DNA of 64,000 bases, taken from NCBI RefSeq assembly GCF_023149135.1, contig NZ_JAIWJX010000002.1, positions 3,286,001 through 3,350,000 on the forward strand. The letters run 5' to 3'. Positions 35,553 to 43,451 of this stretch are shown here, one piece after another. The DNA comes from Fictibacillus marinisediminis. GTDB taxonomy: Bacteria; Bacillota; Bacilli; Bacillales; Fictibacillaceae. Within the stretch, counting starts at the first letter, position 1. The number at the start of each line of letters is the position of its first letter. The notes beneath the pieces were generated by a model, which made no database searches, had not been told where the DNA came from, and saw only the letters and a list, made by a program, of their open reading frames with translations. The translations under genes were made by a program, and so were the position numbers.

Positions 35553-36365
35553 TCATTCTTTCAATGCCTTGCCTAGCTCAGCTGCACGTTCGTTGGTCGC
35601 TTGAACCGCCTTTTGGATCAGCTGTCCAAAATCAGCTTCTTTTAAGATCTCCAGCCCGGCCGCTGTTGCACCACCTGGAGTAGTGACCGCCTCCCTAAGG
35701 TCAATCGGTGACAAACCGCTTTTTAACATCACCGCAGAACCATAGATCATCTGTGAAACGAGCTTCCGTGCTTGGCCTTCTGATATCCCATAACTTGAAG
35801 CAGCATTAATGAGAGCAGAAGCAAATTCATAAAGGAAGGCTGGAGCGCTCCCAGTAACAGCAGTAAGTTTATGTATCTGCTCTTCAGTGCATTTTTCGGA
35901 GGAGCCGATACTGTCCAACAGAATTTTCAGCTGCTGTTCTTGGTTAGCATCCAAGGTTTCAGCATGTGTATAAATGGACATGGATTCTCCCGCCTCTGAA
36001 GCCGTATTGGGCATCACCCAGGCTACCGGTGTGCGAGAAGGAAGGTTATCCTCCAGTTTTTTCAGTCCGATTCCAGCCGCTACGGAAATGACAAGCTGGC
36101 CATCGATAGCGGTTGAAAGTTTTTCTAAGACAGCATCATGGGCGTCAGGAGGAACGGCAAGAACAATGACAGAACTTTCCCGCACATGATGAATCCAGTC
36201 TGTTGTCGTCTCCACAGCATATAACGAAAATAGCTGCTGAAGCCTTTCCGTGTTCCCCTGATTTCCTGCAATGATCGATATATTTTGGTCTTTAGAAGAC
36301 TGAAGTCCTTTAATCATTGACTCTGCCATGCGGCCTGCGCCAATAAACAGAAATGTTGTACTCAT
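35553..36365 (-). CDS. Pyrroline-5-carboxylate reductase
   Basis: A 270-residue ProC-family enzyme catalysing the NADPH-dependent last step of proline synthesis. The N-terminal dinucleotide motif FIGAGRMAESMIKGL is present, VMPNTASEAGESMS near residue 118 marks the PNTP region, and the C-terminal signature TPGGATAAGLEIL lies near 232 after the helical LVSQMIYGSAVMLKSG. AAAAGGAGA precedes the ATG. Bacillus species have several isozymes (ProH, ProI, ProG); which one this is cannot be told. Confidence 0.92.
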   Translation of the reverse strand: MSTTFLFIGAGRMAESMIKGLQSSKDQNISIIAGNQGNTERLQQLFSLYAVETTTDWIHHVRESSVIVLAVPPDAHDAVLEKLSTAIDGQLVISVAAGIGLKKLEDNLPSRTPVAWVMPNTASEAGESMSIYTHAETLDANQEQQLKILLDSIGSSEKCTEEQIHKLTAVTGSAPAFLYEFASALINAASSYGISEGQARKLVSQMIYGSAVMLKSGLSPIDLREAVTTPGGATAAGLEILKEADFGQLIQKAVQATNERAAELGKALKE

Positions 36366-36401
36366 TTGTTGATCTCCTTTTAAACAAGTGATTTCAAAAG
36401 C

Positions 36402-36430
36402 AAAAGGCGTTCAAAAAGAACACCTTTTCT
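36402..36430 (-). terminator. Rho-independent terminator
   Basis: AAAAGGCGTTC/GAACACCTTTT stem (one mismatch) with A- and T-runs, after the M42 pseudogene on the minus strand. Confidence 0.82.
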
Positions 36431-36449
36431 CTATTGTAGCTTATTTTGT

Positions 36450-37519
36450 TTAAAAATCTATCAGGGACTCCATTTTCTTCTGATCGACCGTTTTAACCAC
36501 TGCCGCCAATAGTTTTACTGTGTTTTCCAGATCGCTCTTGCTGACCATGGAAACATGGCTGTGGATATAGCGCGATGCGACACCGATGACAAGAGAAGGA
36601 ATGCCTTTTTAAACAAATGGAACCTGCCGGCATCCGTTCCTCCGCCGAGCATGACATCCACCTGGTAAGGGATGTTATGTTTCTCGGCGATCTCGATCAC
36701 CATGTTTCGCAGTGGAACGTGCGGAACCATTGAAGAGTCAAGGAATGTTATGAGCGGACCAGCTCCGAGCTTGGCTTTGTTGGAGTTGTCACCCGGTCCA
36801 TCCTGCGCGATCCCAACATCCATTGCAATCGCAAGATCAGGCTCCATGGCATACGGTGCGGTTGCTGCTCCCCTTAAGCCGACTTCTTCCTGAACTGTAG
36901 CTCCACAGTAAATAGTGTTCGGGTGGTCACTGTCTTTGAGTTGCTTTAACACCTCCAGCGCAAGATAGCAGCCCGCACGATTATCCAATGCTTTTGCCAG
37001 GATTGTATCGTTATCTGGCAAGAGTTCAAACGGACAGATCGGCATAATCGGATCTCCAACCTTGATCCCCCATTCTTTCACCTGATCTTTATCGTTCGCC
37101 CCAATATCGATAAACATTTCACGCATCGGATAAACTTTTTTCCGTTCTTCCGGAGTCAATATATGCGGAGGCTTTGAACCTACCACACCCGTGAACGATT
37201 TCTTGTCTGTAATCACGTGAACTCGCTGGGAAAGGATAACTTGATCCCACCAGCCGCCAAGCGGAACGAACCGCAAATAGCCATCCTTCGTAATTTCGCT
37301 GATCATGAAAGCTACTTCATCCATGTGGCCGGCAAGCATGATTCTAGGCCCATCGGCCGACCCTTTTTTCTCGCCAAAAATGCTTCCCATGTGATCATAA
37401 ACAAGCGGTGCACCGGACTTTTCGATCTCACGCTTCATAATTTTTCGTATCTCGTTTTCAAAGCCTGGAGCACCATTGGTTTCTGTCAGTTCTTTTAAAA
37501 GATCCAAATCTATCACCAT
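36450..37519 (-). pseudogene. M42-family aminopeptidase with a 1-nt frameshift
   Basis: A full-length M42 peptidase (AGHMDEVAFMI, ALDNRAGC, TVQEEVGLRGA, AMDVGIAQD, GGGTDAGRFHLFKK) until an A-run near 36611 that holds five A where six are needed. The read frame then gives an unrelated 32-residue tail. In the other frame translation resumes perfectly as GIPSLVIGVASRYIHSH and on to LIDF, ending at 36450. The metal-ligand histidine in RYIHSH is beyond the break, so the unshifted product should be inactive. The start is uncertain (ATG 37519 or TTG 37507). A paralogue is intact at 10427-11485. A sequencing error cannot be excluded. Confidence 0.88.
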
Positions 37520-37629
37520 CCTATATCTATAGAATGGTAAAAATGCCCTTGTTTTATTACAAAGCATTCAAGGTTTTAATTATAGACGATTAAGGAATAC
37601 TTATGTAGTAAAAAAAGGAGGATAACATT

Positions 37630-38130
37630 ATGCCAAAATTCCAATTGGGCGATCAGGCCCCTGACTTTACAGCAGTAACAGCAGAAGGAGAATCCTTTCA
37701 TTTTTATGACCATTTAAAAACGGATGACCGCTTTCACTTGCTTGTATTTTTCCGCGGAGAATGGTGCCCGGTATGCAACGAACAGCTCCAGGATCTTGAG
37801 AAGCATAAAGAAACGTTCCGTGAGCTGAATACTCACATTCTTGCCATTTCTACTGACGAAACCGCCAACCTGGCAAAAATGAAGCAAAGCAGCACACTCT
37901 CTTTCCCCGTTCTGAGTGACAAGGATCAGGAAGTCATTAAGGCTTACGGCGTCTATTACCATGATGATACCTATTATGATGATCATGGCTCACATGGAGA
38001 ACCGGCTGTTTTTCTCGTTGATCCGCAAAAAAGAATTCTTTATCTAAGCGTTCAGACCGGCCCTTTCGGAAGGCCTTCCGCTGAAGATCTTCGAAAAACC
38101 ATAAAGTACATTCAGAAAACATTGCGTTAA
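37630..38130 (+). CDS. Peroxiredoxin (AhpC/TSA family)
   Basis: A 166-residue thioredoxin-fold peroxidase. The peroxidatic cysteine lies in FFRGEWCPVCNEQL near residue 46-50, giving a CxxC rather than the common TxxC setting. TDETANLAKMKQ and FPVLSD match the family. It reduces peroxides using thioredoxin-like donors. A good AAAGGAGGA precedes the ATG. It is monocistronic and followed by an inverted repeat and repeat copy B3. Confidence 0.88.
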   Translation: MPKFQLGDQAPDFTAVTAEGESFHFYDHLKTDDRFHLLVFFRGEWCPVCNEQLQDLEKHKETFRELNTHILAISTDETANLAKMKQSSTLSFPVLSDKDQEVIKAYGVYYHDDTYYDDHGSHGEPAVFLVDPQKRILYLSVQTGPFGRPSAEDLRKTIKYIQKTLR

Positions 38131-38132
38131 AA

Positions 38133-38215
38133 GAAGAGCCTCCAAGGTTCTTTTTTTATTACACATGGAGTTCAAAAAACTCGATAAAAAAAGAACCTCC
38201 TGGGCTCTTTTTTTT
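38133..38215 (+). terminator. Long inverted repeat after the peroxiredoxin gene
   Basis: A 25-base arm (38135-38159, AGAGCCTCCAAGGTTC plus T-run) is almost the reverse complement of 38184-38208, and each arm also has a smaller internal hairpin with T-run. Either form would terminate transcription. Confidence 0.7.
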
Positions 38216-38518
38216 AGGTTGTTTTCGTAACCTTTGTTGCTCTTAGGAGTGGTTGATTTCCGTTTCAGGCTGCTCGCTTTCCGCGGAGCGTGCGGTGAGC
38301 GTTACCGGCGCCAGCGCCTACTTTCTCGGCGCATGGCGCCTGTGGGTCTCACCTGTCCCGCTCCTCCCGCAGGACAAGGAAGGCTTCGGAAGCGTTATAT
38401 CGCACGAAGAAAATGTGATATTCATTTTCGAGGAGTCCAGCACCTTGCACTCCAATCAACTTGTCAATGAAGATTCTTTACTTGTTCCTAAAGCAACAAT
38501 CTTTTAGAAAAGAGCCTT
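38216..38518. repeat. Repeat family B, copy 3 (about 300 bp)
   Basis: Left end GGTTGTTTTCGTAACC, core with TCGCTTTCCGCGGAGCGTGC and an inner GGCGCCAGCGCC region, plus the extra segment GCGTTATATCGCACG shared with copy A1. The right end (TCTTTTAGAAAAGAGCC) is diverged from the left. It lies between convergent peroxiredoxin and trpE genes. Confidence 0.82.
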
Positions 38519-38567
38519 TTTTTATTGATTTTGTAAAGACCTATATTGAGGTCATTCAAATTGTGCA

Positions 38568-38619
38568 CCCCTACTGAGGCTTGAAAGAGACCCTCAAATT
38601 TTTTTCTCCTTTAGTAGGG
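38568..38619. other. Structured intergenic stretch
   Basis: CCCCTACTGAGG and CCTTTAGTAGGG form a 12-bp stem with one mismatch around a 28-base loop; a smaller GACCT/AGGTC hairpin precedes it at 38538. No ORF is convincing. It may be a repeat remnant or a small RNA. Confidence 0.4.
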
Positions 38620-38666
38620 ATGTGATCGCTGGCGATGATAAGAGCCGGCTGGTTTGTGAAACAAAT

Positions 38667-38730
38667 GAACCGCCTGAAAAGCAGATGGGAAAAGCTTGCT
38701 TATACCCTTCTGCTTTTCAAAGGGCGGTTC
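38667..38730 (-). terminator. Large hairpin downstream of trpE
   Basis: GAACCGCC...GAAAAGCAGAtGGG pairs with CCCtTCTGCTTTTC...GGGCGGTTC over more than 20 bp. It lies 20 bases after the trpE stop and should end the trpE transcript, although the following U-run is weak. Confidence 0.65.
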
Positions 38731-38748
38731 AATCACACCCACTTTTTA

Positions 38749-40254
38749 TTACACTTGAAGTTCCATCGCTTCAGCCACTTGAATGGCTTTCAGCAAGGCT
38801 TTCGCTTTATTGAAGGTCTCTTCGTATTCGTTCTCCGGAACAGAATCAGCGACGATGCCTGCCCCCGCTTGAATATAAGCTTTTTGATTTTTAAACAGAA
38901 TCGTACGGATCGTAATGCAGGAGTCCATATTCCCTGAAAATGATAAATATCCAATGGCCCCTGCATACGTTCCTCGCGCTTGCGTCTCAAGTTCTGATAT
39001 GATCTGCATGGCTCTGATTTTCGGAGCTCCGGACAGCGTTCCGGCTGGCAGGCAAGAGATCAGAGCGTCAAAGAAGTCTTTATCGCCTCTCAGCGTTCCA
39101 GTTACGTCCGATACGATATGCATGACATGAGAGTACCTCTCAATCTCCATAAATGAGGACACTTCCACACTGCCATATTCTGAAACCCTGCCGATATCGT
39201 TCCTTCCTAAATCGACAAGCATGATATGTTCTGCCACTTCTTTTTCGTCCGCCAATAATTCCTCTGCTAATAGCTGGTCTTCTTCCATGTCTTTTCCCCG
39301 GGGACGAGTTCCGGCAATCGGCCTGGTTCTTACCTGCTGTCCTTCTACTTTGACAAGCAATTCTGGTGATGAACCAACGATGGTCTCATCCGGCATCTTC
39401 AGGAGATACATGTAGGCAGATGGGTTTACGATCCGCAGAACCCGGTAGACGGTCAGCGGGTCCGCCTTTGCTTCACTTTCAAAACACTGTGAAAGCACAA
39501 CTTGAAAAATATCACCGGCAGTAATATATTCTTTAGCTCGCTTTACCATCCTGCAAAACTCTTCTTTTGTCAGATTAGATTGTACGGCGCTTATATCAAC
39601 TTCCTGCTGAGGAAGGTAGCGAAAGGCTGGAACAGGGTGATTCACATTATTTTCAAGCTGTGCCAGCGTATCATGTATGGATTGTTCAGCTTTTTTGTAG
39701 GCTTCTTCAATTTGCTGCTCCGAGTGGTTCTCCGGAACATGAAGGTTGCAGACGATTTGTATGGATTGTTTTAGATGATCAAAGACAATCAGTTCATCTA
39801 CGAATAAAAATTTCATATCATCTGTATTGATGACATCTTTGCTGTGAGGTGGAATGTTTTCAAAATATTGCAGGATATCATAGCCGAAATAACCGACTGC
39901 ACCGCCTGCAAATTGAGGCAGATTGTTATGCGCGGGACTTTTGAATTGGTTGAGGAGAGATTTTAAAATATCAATAGGATGCCCTGTAAAGGTTTCATCC
40001 TGGCCTTTTTTCTTTATCGTTGTTTTACCCTTCTTGCACGAGACCACCATAAAGGGATTTTTTCCGATATACGAATACCGGGCCCATTGCTGGCCGCCTT
40101 CTACACTTTCAAGCAAGAAAGAATAATCTTCCTTATAATACGTTTGATACAGTTCAATGACTGTATGAACATCTGCGAATAACTCAATGCTTACAGGAAC
40201 TAAATTATAGCTTCCTGCCAGTTGTTGTACTTCTTCCAATGATGGTTGAATCAT
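38749..40254 (-). CDS. trpE: Anthranilate synthase component I
   Basis: A 501-residue chorismate-utilising enzyme making anthranilate with a glutamine amidotransferase. The LLES motif near residue 39, which binds feedback tryptophan, marks it as TrpE rather than PabB. The catalytic domain has DIFQVVLSQ, GSSPELLV, RPIAGTRPRG, HIMLVDLGRNDIGRV and SGAPKIRAM. The start ATG at 40254 has AAGGGATG eight bases upstream. No trpD, trpC or other trp gene follows: a hairpin ends the transcript. The leader carries ten GAG/TAG triplets, so TRAP control is likely. Confidence 0.94.
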   Translation of the reverse strand: MIQPSLEEVQQLAGSYNLVPVSIELFADVHTVIELYQTYYKEDYSFLLESVEGGQQWARYSYIGKNPFMVVSCKKGKTTIKKKGQDETFTGHPIDILKSLLNQFKSPAHNNLPQFAGGAVGYFGYDILQYFENIPPHSKDVINTDDMKFLFVDELIVFDHLKQSIQIVCNLHVPENHSEQQIEEAYKKAEQSIHDTLAQLENNVNHPVPAFRYLPQQEVDISAVQSNLTKEEFCRMVKRAKEYITAGDIFQVVLSQCFESEAKADPLTVYRVLRIVNPSAYMYLLKMPDETIVGSSPELLVKVEGQQVRTRPIAGTRPRGKDMEEDQLLAEELLADEKEVAEHIMLVDLGRNDIGRVSEYGSVEVSSFMEIERYSHVMHIVSDVTGTLRGDKDFFDALISCLPAGTLSGAPKIRAMQIISELETQARGTYAGAIGYLSFSGNMDSCITIRTILFKNQKAYIQAGAGIVADSVPENEYEETFNKAKALLKAIQVAEAMELQV

Positions 40255-40284
40255 GGCTATCATCCCTTCTTTACGAGAGACGAA

Positions 40285-40308
40285 GATTAGCAACCATAAC
40301 CGCTAATC
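40285..40308 (-). promoter_or_regulatory. Leader hairpin of trpE
   Basis: GATTAGC and GCTAATC form a 7-bp stem with a 10-base loop. It overlaps the last triplet of the TRAP-like region; just downstream, CTTC can pair with the GAAG of the ribosome binding site. There is no U-run, so control of translation or a structural switch is more likely than simple termination. Confidence 0.55.
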
Positions 40309-40364
40309 TCAGCTCGGCTCTGCTCTGTTCTTTTGTTCCCACTCAACTCTTCTCAACTAACCTC
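40303..40364 (-). promoter_or_regulatory. TRAP-like binding site (ten GAG/TAG triplets)
   Basis: On the minus strand GAG, TAG, GAG, GAG, GAG follow at two-base spacing; after a 16-base gap come GAG, GAG, GAG, GAG, TAG, again at two-base spacing. Two-base-spaced GAG/TAG triplets are the hallmark of RNA bound by the tryptophan-activated TRAP ring (11 subunits). The region begins a few bases after the predicted start of the trpE transcript. Confidence 0.82.
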
Positions 40365-40377
40365 ACGATTAAAAATC

Positions 40378-40406
40378 ACTATATAATGCAATAGGAAAAC
40401 TGTCAA
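40378..40406 (-). promoter_or_regulatory. trpE promoter
   Basis: TTGACA (40406-40401), 17-base spacer, TATAGT (40383-40378) on the minus strand: a near-consensus sigma-A promoter placed correctly for the TRAP-site leader. Confidence 0.85.
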
Positions 40407-40485
40407 CCGTTACTTTCCGGATTTAACCTCATTTCAACAGGGAAAGCTACCTATGATGAGATTACTATAGAAGAGGTGAAAAGGA

Positions 40486-41424
40486 ATGAAAGCAGTTGTT
40501 ATTAATGAATATGGAGGAAGAGATCAGCTTGTGGAGAAAAAAGTGAACGATCCCAAGCCAGGTCCGAAAGATGTCCTCATTGAGATCCATGCCACTTCCG
40601 TTAACCCGGTGGACTGGAAAATTCGTGAGGGGTATTTGAGAGACAACCTTTCCTTCACTTTTCCAATAATACTTGGATGGGATGCAGCGGGAGTAGTGAA
40701 AGAGACCGGCTCTTCTGTGACCAAGTTCAAACCGGGAGACGAAGTATTTACACGGCCGGCAACAGAACGGGACGGCACCTATGCTGAACTGCTTGCTGCT
40801 GATGAAGAATTGGTCGCCTTCAAGCCAAAAAACCTGACGTATGAAGAAGCAGCCTCTATTCCCCTCGTTGGCCTTACAGCATGGCAATGCCTGGTGGAGT
40901 TTGCACACATCCAGGAAGAACAAAGGGTCCTTATTCACGCAGGCGGAGGAGGAGTCGGCAGTTTTGCTATTCAGCTTGCTAAAGCAAAAGGAGCTTATGT
41001 GCTATCAACAGGCAGTAAGGATTCAGAGGAGATTATCAAAGAATCTGGTGCAGATGAGTTTATTGACTATAAAGTAAAAGATTTTGCCGAAGCGATTGAA
41101 CCCGTAGACATCGTGTTTGATACGATCGGCGGGGAAGTGCAGCATAACAGCTATAAAGTGATCAAGCCGGGTGGAATTCTCGTTTCCATTGTCAGCCCAC
41201 CGGTACAGAAGGAGGCTACCAATCATTCTGTCAAAGCTGGGTTTGTCTTTTTGGATCCTGACGGAGACCAGCTTGCTGAGATCGGAAAGTTGATTGAGGC
41301 AGGGAAAATTAAACCTTTTGTGGGAGAAACCTTTCCTCTAACCCAAGAGGGTGTAAGAAAAGCTCACGAATTAAGCGAATCTCATCATGCCAAAGGGAAA
41401 ATCATTATTCAAGTGAAATCCTAG
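40486..41424 (+). CDS. Zinc-independent MDR-family oxidoreductase (quinone oxidoreductase-like)
   Basis: A 312-residue medium-chain dehydrogenase/reductase. An N-terminal GroES-like part (MKAVVINEYGG, GWDAAGVV near residue 63) is followed by a Rossmann fold with LIHAGGGGVGSFAIQLAKAKGA near residue 148. The zinc-ligand cysteines of alcohol dehydrogenases are absent, so it is probably an NADPH-dependent quinone or enone reductase. AGAGGTG precedes the ATG. It is divergent from trpE and ends in a perfect terminator. Confidence 0.9.
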   Translation: MKAVVINEYGGRDQLVEKKVNDPKPGPKDVLIEIHATSVNPVDWKIREGYLRDNLSFTFPIILGWDAAGVVKETGSSVTKFKPGDEVFTRPATERDGTYAELLAADEELVAFKPKNLTYEEAASIPLVGLTAWQCLVEFAHIQEEQRVLIHAGGGGVGSFAIQLAKAKGAYVLSTGSKDSEEIIKESGADEFIDYKVKDFAEAIEPVDIVFDTIGGEVQHNSYKVIKPGGILVSIVSPPVQKEATNHSVKAGFVFLDPDGDQLAEIGKLIEAGKIKPFVGETFPLTQEGVRKAHELSESHHAKGKIIIQVKS

Positions 41425-41436
41425 TCTTCAGCAGAA

Positions 41437-41485
41437 ATGAGGCCTGTAACGAAGGATATATCATCCATCGTTACAGGCCATTTTC
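41437..41485 (+). terminator. Rho-independent terminator
   Basis: GGCCTGTAACGA pairs with TCGTTACAGGCC, with further pairing inside (GGATATATCATCC), followed by ATTTTC. Confidence 0.88.
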
Positions 41486-41573
41486 AATGTAAGAAAACTT
41501 AACATAACTATAGAAATCCTTTCCAGCATCATGATAAGGTTAACTTACATTTTCTTTTCATAAGGAGGAAATT

Positions 41574-41747
41574 ATGATTCTTTCCCATCAGTTAACACCA
41601 GAAGAAAAAGAAAAGGTTAAGCAGTTAAAAAGTAAAATAAACCGCACGGATTGTCCAGAAGAAAAATCCGCCTATGAAAATCAGCTCATTAAGCTCATGG
41701 AAAGAATCTTCATACGCCATAAACTTCAGCGTAGAAATGAATTATAG
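41574..41747 (+). CDS. 57-aa charged protein, unknown
   Basis: ATG at 41574 has a consensus AAGGAGG six bases upstream. The 57-residue product is almost entirely helical and charged (PEEKEKVKQLKSKIN, then ENQLIKLMERIFIRHKLQRR), with one cysteine. It could be a small adaptor or nucleic-acid-binding helix hairpin; no family is recognised. Its stop codon overlaps the end of the convergent acetyltransferase gene by six bases. Confidence 0.68.
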   Translation: MILSHQLTPEEKEKVKQLKSKINRTDCPEEKSAYENQLIKLMERIFIRHKLQRRNEL

Positions 41748-42260
41748 CTGAAGCAGTTTCACGAGATCGAACCCGAAAGCCTCCTCCGTCAACTGCTGTT
41801 CTCCAATCTGTATTATTTCTTCCCCAAGCTTTATACCGCCCAGCTTTTCATACGCTGCTTTGCATGGATTATCTTTCAAAACCCAAACAAGCAATGTACG
41901 ATAGCCGGAATCGTATTGTTTTTGAGCAAAATGCCGGATTAGACTGCTGCCGATCGTTCTTCTCTGATACTCCTGCAAGAGATAGATGGCATACAGTTCA
42001 GATTCATAAGGAAAGCGGCCTGAGCGATTGGGACCGCCGGAACAAAAGCCAATAATCTCCTGATTAATAGATACCACATATAAAAAACTTTTCTCCAGTG
42101 GCTTTTGAATGATGCCCATCCACAAATCCTGCCTGTCCTCTGCCTTCATCTGCTCCAAGTATTCATCGTTAACAATTCCTTTATAAGTCGTTCTCCAGCT
42201 ATCAACCTGCACGAAAGCTATTCCCTTTTCATCTCCCGGAATGGCTTTTCTTATCTCCAA
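41742..42260 (-). CDS. GNAT N-acetyltransferase
   Basis: A protein of about 172 residues with the GNAT fold: IRKAIPGDEKGIAFVQVDSWRTTYKGIV at the start, ELYAIYLLQEYQRRTIGSSLIRHF (acetyl-CoA-binding motif A) near residue 88 and the late YEKLGGIKLGEEIIQIG. The start is uncertain: GTG at 42269 lies on the ribosome binding site, so TTG at 42260 is preferred. The substrate is unknown. Repeat C begins just upstream and the 57-aa gene overlaps its 3' end. Confidence 0.85.
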   Translation of the reverse strand: MEIRKAIPGDEKGIAFVQVDSWRTTYKGIVNDEYLEQMKAEDRQDLWMGIIQKPLEKSFLYVVSINQEIIGFCSGGPNRSGRFPYESELYAIYLLQEYQRRTIGSSLIRHFAQKQYDSGYRTLLVWVLKDNPCKAAYEKLGGIKLGEEIIQIGEQQLTEEAFGFDLVKLLQL

Positions 42261-42286
42261 CCGAATCACTTCCTCTCTAAAAAGAT

Positions 42287-42487
42287 GTGATTTTTCGCTT
42301 CAGCTTTTCCGATCTAGCTTCAACGCCCTCCAGTGCCTGTCGTTTTTTAATAGGCGTTTCAGCTTTTCCGATCTAGCTTCAACGCCTAAAGACTCTGCCA
42401 CTTCGATCTTTGCCAGAAAACAAAAAGCGTTTTATGGCAACGCCCTCCAGTGCCTGTCGTTTTTTAACAGGCGTTTCAGCTTTTCTG
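42287..42487. repeat. Cluster of three partial copies of a dispersed repeat (family C)
   Basis: TTCAGCTTTTCCGATCTAGC occurs at 42300 and 42359; CAACGCCCTCCAGTGCCTGT at 42320 and 42438; each of the latter runs into CGTTTTTTAAxAGGCG. The pieces are broken and rearranged, separated by an unrelated segment. It fills the gap between an acetyltransferase gene and amj and covers the amj 3' flank. Confidence 0.8.
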
Positions 42488-42489
42488 TA

Positions 42490-43281
42490 TTATTGATAAA
42501 AACTGGCGATGATTTTTGCTGCTGGCAGGAAGAGGAGCTGCCCGAGCACGGTTCCGATCAGCTTAGTCGTGATCAGCAAGATAACGAGCGCTTTCACATC
42601 GCCGTAGGGCCGCTTTCCTCTGATCGCCTGATCAGTAATGATCGCTGACTTTGGATCAATAAAGAAGGTAAGCATGATGGTTGCTGCTCCATTAATCATG
42701 CCGGATGAAGCTGCCGCTGCCAGCTGATTTTGGGATGGAACCAGCAATGAGGAATAATTGGCGGCAAGTACCCCTATTGTATAGATACCCGTTACTACCG
42801 CATGAAGAAGCAAGAATCTTTTAGGAATTTCTCTAAACCGCAGTTTTTGAAGCATTTTCTTCTTCGGAACCGTTGCTTTTTTTACAATGCGTTTCATATT
42901 GTTTGCGTGCAGCGCTTCAAACACGAGGGAAGGAACAGATCCTGACAATGCAATTTTCTTCACCCCGATCTGAAAAATTTTCAGGAAAGTGGGAATTACA
43001 AAAACCCCTGCCAGAGTGCCTGCTGTAGCAGCGGCAATAACGTATCTCATATCACTGAGGGGATCCAGATCTTTTGCAATACTAAACCCTATTATCTTTC
43101 CGATCAAGGGAGCCTGAAACATATTTGCCGTTCTTGAAACTAGTACAAAAAGATTAAAAATGGAAAAAGATAATGCCACTTGCCCTGTTTTAACAGAGTT
43201 CAGTCTAACAGAATAGCCAAGAGTATCAATCACATGAATGACGAAAGTCAGTAAAATCAATTGAATAAGAACATGATCCAT
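42490..43281 (-). CDS. amj: Alternate lipid II flippase Amj
   Basis: A 263-residue membrane protein of the Amj (DUF2837, formerly YdaH) family, with about six hydrophobic segments. The N-terminus HVIDTLGYSVRLNSVKTGQVALSFSIFN and the following LVSRTANMFQAPLIGK are the family signature. Amj moves lipid II across the membrane and can replace MurJ in B. subtilis, where envelope stress (SigM) induces it. AGGGGTG lies upstream of the ATG. I did not find a clear ECF promoter here. Confidence 0.92.
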   Translation of the reverse strand: MDHVLIQLILLTFVIHVIDTLGYSVRLNSVKTGQVALSFSIFNLFVLVSRTANMFQAPLIGKIIGFSIAKDLDPLSDMRYVIAAATAGTLAGVFVIPTFLKIFQIGVKKIALSGSVPSLVFEALHANNMKRIVKKATVPKKKMLQKLRFREIPKRFLLLHAVVTGIYTIGVLAANYSSLLVPSQNQLAAAASSGMINGAATIMLTFFIDPKSAIITDQAIRGKRPYGDVKALVILLITTKLIGTVLGQLLFLPAAKIIASFYQ

Positions 43282-43411
43282 CTCTCTCTAACACCCCTTC
43301 GCCGCAAATTTCGATTTCTTTTTCATTTCCCCGGAAATTGCTGTATTTTGAAATGTATTCATAGTATATATTTTTCGTACTTTCGTTGATCATTCCTTCT
43401 CACTTGGAACC

Positions 43412-43441
43412 CAAAAAAAGGACTGCACTCAGCAGTCCTTC
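43412..43441 (-). terminator. Rho-independent terminator
   Basis: AAGGACTGC/GCAGTCCTT perfect stem with a five-base loop, followed by a U-run on the minus strand, after the methyltransferase pair. Confidence 0.9.
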
Positions 43442-43451
43442 ATCCTAACCA

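Noticed and set aside
36600..36625. Programmed -1 frameshift in the M42 gene
   Set aside because: The site TTTAAAAAG lacks a proper X-XXY-YYZ heptamer and no stimulatory hairpin is evident; a simple base loss is the easier explanation.
43282..43411. SigM promoter before amj
   Set aside because: No GAAAC -35 with a suitably spaced CGTC/CGTA could be read.
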